Assembly: GCA_002914805.1 (NCBI GenBank)
Contig: JXTB01000168.1
Coordinates: forward strand, 446,455-510,454
From: Parasponia andersonii
Taxonomy: Eukaryota; Streptophyta; Magnoliopsida; Rosales; Cannabaceae
DNA length: 64,000 bases
Reading direction: 5' to 3'
The notes under the pieces were generated by a model that did no database searches, was not told the origin of the DNA, and was given only the letters and a program-made list of their open reading frames with translations. Of the stretch, positions 61,346-64,000 are shown one piece after another. Positions within the stretch are counted from its first letter, which is position 1. Each line of letters starts with the position of its first letter. The translations under genes and the position numbers were made by a program.

Positions 61346-62063
61346 CTCTCCCGTGATGGTTATATGCGACCTTGCTCGTGATGGTTATATGCGACCTCGC
61401 TCTTGATGGTTATATGCGACCTCTTCCACAGGTTTTGTGCGATCTTCTCCGTGCAGTTTGCCTTGACAAACAGGAAACCTATGAAGAAAAGAAAACACGT
61501 AACTGCCATAAAAGAAACCTGCAAGAAGAGGGAAACAAGTAAACGCTATGGAAGAAACCTACAAGGAAAGGGAAACTGAAGACTCCTATTTATGATTAAC
61601 TAGTTATCCTTTTTGAATAGTTATCCAATTATATTGTTACTCAATTTATGTTACCCAATTGTATAGTTACCCGTTTATACAATTAGGATCCTAGAGACAT
61701 AAGGAACCTAGGAACATATGGTCACTACAATCTATATAAAGGGGGCTCTATGTTTCGAAGAGATCATCACCAATTCCTGGGCAGAAACAAGTCACAGAGA
61801 ATAGAAGTCAGAGCAAATACACGCTTAGGGTATTCCAAACTTTGGGTAGTCTAAGTCTTTAGCATTCTTCAATAGCTTTTGAGTATTGTAACCTTGAGTA
61901 TTCATCATTATAGTGAGAAAACAGTGGACGTAGGCTCATCTTTTTCGGGGCTGAACCACTATAAATCCCTCTCTTTTTACTTGCTTTGATTGCTACTTCA
62001 ATTCACACAAGCCACATCTCTTAATTATTTATAAATTTATTGTTGATAAAACCTCCATCAACA
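61346..62063 (+). mobile_element. LTR of a second family, probably solo
   Basis: Contains a TATA box (TATATAAA, 61733-61740) followed by 'gggggctctatg', a leader with 'agtctttagcattcttcaat', and a 'cagtggacgtaggctcatc...ggggctgaaccactataaatc' block typical of R/U5 in plant copia-like LTRs. It ends CATCAACA at 62063. Near the left end a unit of about 26 bp (tgatggttatatgcgacct) is repeated three times (61354-61430). The left boundary is approximate. No internal genes; fossil. Confidence 0.6.
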
Positions 62064-62412
62064 GTCTCCTAGATATAAATTATGTATACACCAACTCACG
62101 CATACATACACATATCTTCCATGTACAATTAGAACTAACTGGGTCATGTGACTCATGTCAATTGGCCCGTATGATTTTTTTTTTTTTTTTGGAGAATAAA
62201 TAATAGCAATATCACGTGATAATGATAATCTCCAATAGCAATGTTAACATTAAAAGCTTTAGTTATGTACTCTATACATAGGATCGACTAACCACATAAG
62301 TACATACAACATAATAATATTATTATACACAAAAGGAAAACATTAACTAATATTTTTTATATTATCCAATTTGAATAGTAAGATGGTACCATAACTCTAA
62401 ATGCATGTTAGT

Positions 62413-64000
62413 TGTCACGACCGAAAATCTAAGACGGTTATTTTTAATAATTTTAAGTGAAAATAGTGATGAATAGTAGTTTCCAAAATTTCAGATAAAT
62501 TTAAGTACTTGAAATTTAGGTTTAGTCCTCCAAAATAAGTAAATTACAAGATTGGACAATAAAAATTTTTTTGATATTATTTACCAGTTTTAAATTTCTA
62601 AGTAAATTTTTCATTTTAAGATGAGAGATAATCTTAATTAACTAGTTTAAAAAAAAAACTTTTATTAATTCATAAAGTTTAATAAAACAGTTCAAATTAA
62701 ATCCCTAGGCCCAAAGTTCAAATAATTTACATAAAATTATTTTATTTTCTAAGTATTCAATTTAATAACAAAAATCATCATCGTACATCTACTCAGTAAA
62801 TATATTACTATTGGCTAAATAAATTTACTTTAGAAAAAGAAAATTGATGCCGAGTACAAACCAACCAATGAAGAGGATTTGAACTGCAAGCATATGCCAA
62901 ACATGCTTGCTAAGTCCGCAGATTAATTACCACAAAATAGGTTAACACCTGAAATGAGAGGAAGTAGGGGGTGAGCACAAGAATGCTCAGTAGAAACTCA
63001 ATCACCTGTTTGAGTGGATGCAATTTTATCAAACATGTATGGTTAATGCCTTTTCCAAAATCCAGTTATAAACCAAATTTATAAAATGAGTGGTATCCAG
63101 AATAATCACATATTTAAAACCAAAGTCAAAATCGCAAGATTGTACATATCATAAATCAACCCATTCCATGAACTCACACTCTCACATCATGAACTAGAGT
63201 AACTCGTACTATGTGTACTAAGTACTCTCTGCCTGATATCTATCCCAGAAAACTGGAGGAATACCCATGTGTCTAAGCCTACCGAACCGAAGGGACAACT
63301 GAATGCTTATATCTACTGAATGGGGATAATCTGAAAAACAAACCCCACGCAGATTTACGGACTCTTACCGAAGGCGGGTGTACTACTCCGTCTACTATAA
63401 CAATGCGATGCCTAAGATGTATCTCATATGTGATCCTATGGTATATACGACATGTAATAATATATGCATAATAACCATGCTATACATAATCAAACAATGC
63501 TTTAAAATTCAACTTAGCATTATTCTGGGATTTACTATACATGGGCAGCACACCACTGTTTTACCCTATAATCATAATATAAAAATATGTATAAAATTCA
63601 TACAGTCTAATCCCAACATAATCCAATAATTTTCAGTAATTTATCAGAATATCATTTATTCATGATTTTTCACAAAAATAGTTATAATGAAAATTTTCAA
63701 ATTAATATATATATAAAATCTGGTAATTGAATCCCTACCTCGAGATTGTAGTTATATTGGGCTTACGATGCTAGAAATATCCTTAATTGATCACTGAGTT
63801 GTATGGAAAGTTGTTTTTGAATCTCGTCATGTTCACTTGAAAAGTTAACTTTTCAAACGGAGTCTCGGATTCAGAAACAGAGGTCACCACTGAATTCAGA
63901 ACACCCAAAAACGTTGGTTTAGATAAAAAGTTTGTCGAAAACGGGTCCCGGTACGAAACCGGCCCGTGGCACGCAAAATGGTGCAATTCACAAGCTATTT
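62413..64000 (-). mobile_element. LTR of the 57.5-kb family, reversed, running off the window
   Basis: Begins TGTCACGACCGAAAATC at 62413 (the LTR's 3' end, read on the minus strand) and continues to the window edge. It shares signature blocks with the plus-oriented copies at 57.5-59.7 kb and 1-556, including the 'ggggtgagcacaagaatgctcagta' block at 62970-62995. Opposite orientation means it is not the partner LTR of the 57.5-kb copy. Whether it is solo cannot be told here. Confidence 0.6.

Noticed and set aside
61354-61430. CRISPR-like short regular repeats
   Set aside because: Only three abutting units with no spacers, in a plant LTR.
62870-62935. tRNA-like text ('ggatttgaact...')
   Set aside because: No cloverleaf could be drawn; it lies inside an LTR.

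Overview
The window is nuclear DNA of a eudicot plant, probably a rosid. It has GT-AG introns, an AT-rich background, plastid and mitochondrial transit peptides, plant-only families (PAM68, PPR, NLR) and many LTR and MITE remnants. COX10, an NDUFAF3-like gene, a plastid PRPP synthetase and DCC1 occur in an order that, from memory, resembles Arabidopsis At2g44520 to At2g44580. The species cannot be named from the sequence.

Left part (1-24 kb). An LTR end abuts a decayed CC-NB-LRR resistance gene. COX10 (heme O synthase, 7 exons) follows, with a whole PPR gene inside its first intron on the same strand. The PPR frame has no usable ATG, but has a good 3' splice site in the same phase as COX10 exon 1. 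Both proteins may therefore share the COX10 mitochondrial presequence exon. Two COX10 introns carry related Mutator-like foldback elements, one with a perfect 9-bp target duplication. Next are an NDUFAF3-like complex I assembly gene (5 exons) and a plastid ribose-phosphate pyrophosphokinase (9 exons).

Middle (25-35 kb). A copia-like LTR, reversed, ends about 100 bp before an intronless receptor-like kinase. After a 59-base assembly gap come PAM68 (photosystem II assembly) and RIBD/PYRD (riboflavin synthesis). Between PAM68 and RIBD lies a composite fossil: a copy of the last part of DNA2 joined to a copy of the DCC1 upstream region. It is the footprint of a segmental duplication that lost its middle.

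Right part (35-50 kb). The minus strand carries DNA2 helicase-nuclease (34 exons, 1387 aa, all Fe-S cysteines, nuclease and helicase motifs intact) and just upstream DCC1 (3 exons, 393 aa). Both act at replication forks. The DNA2 model needs two GC-AG introns.

Right end (50-64 kb). I find no gene. This stretch holds a degenerate AT-rich repeat field, hairpin repeats, a likely solo LTR of about 2.2 kb, a second LTR of another family, and a reversed copy of the first family running off the window.

All exon models come from reading splice sites and keeping phase; none is backed by transcripts here.
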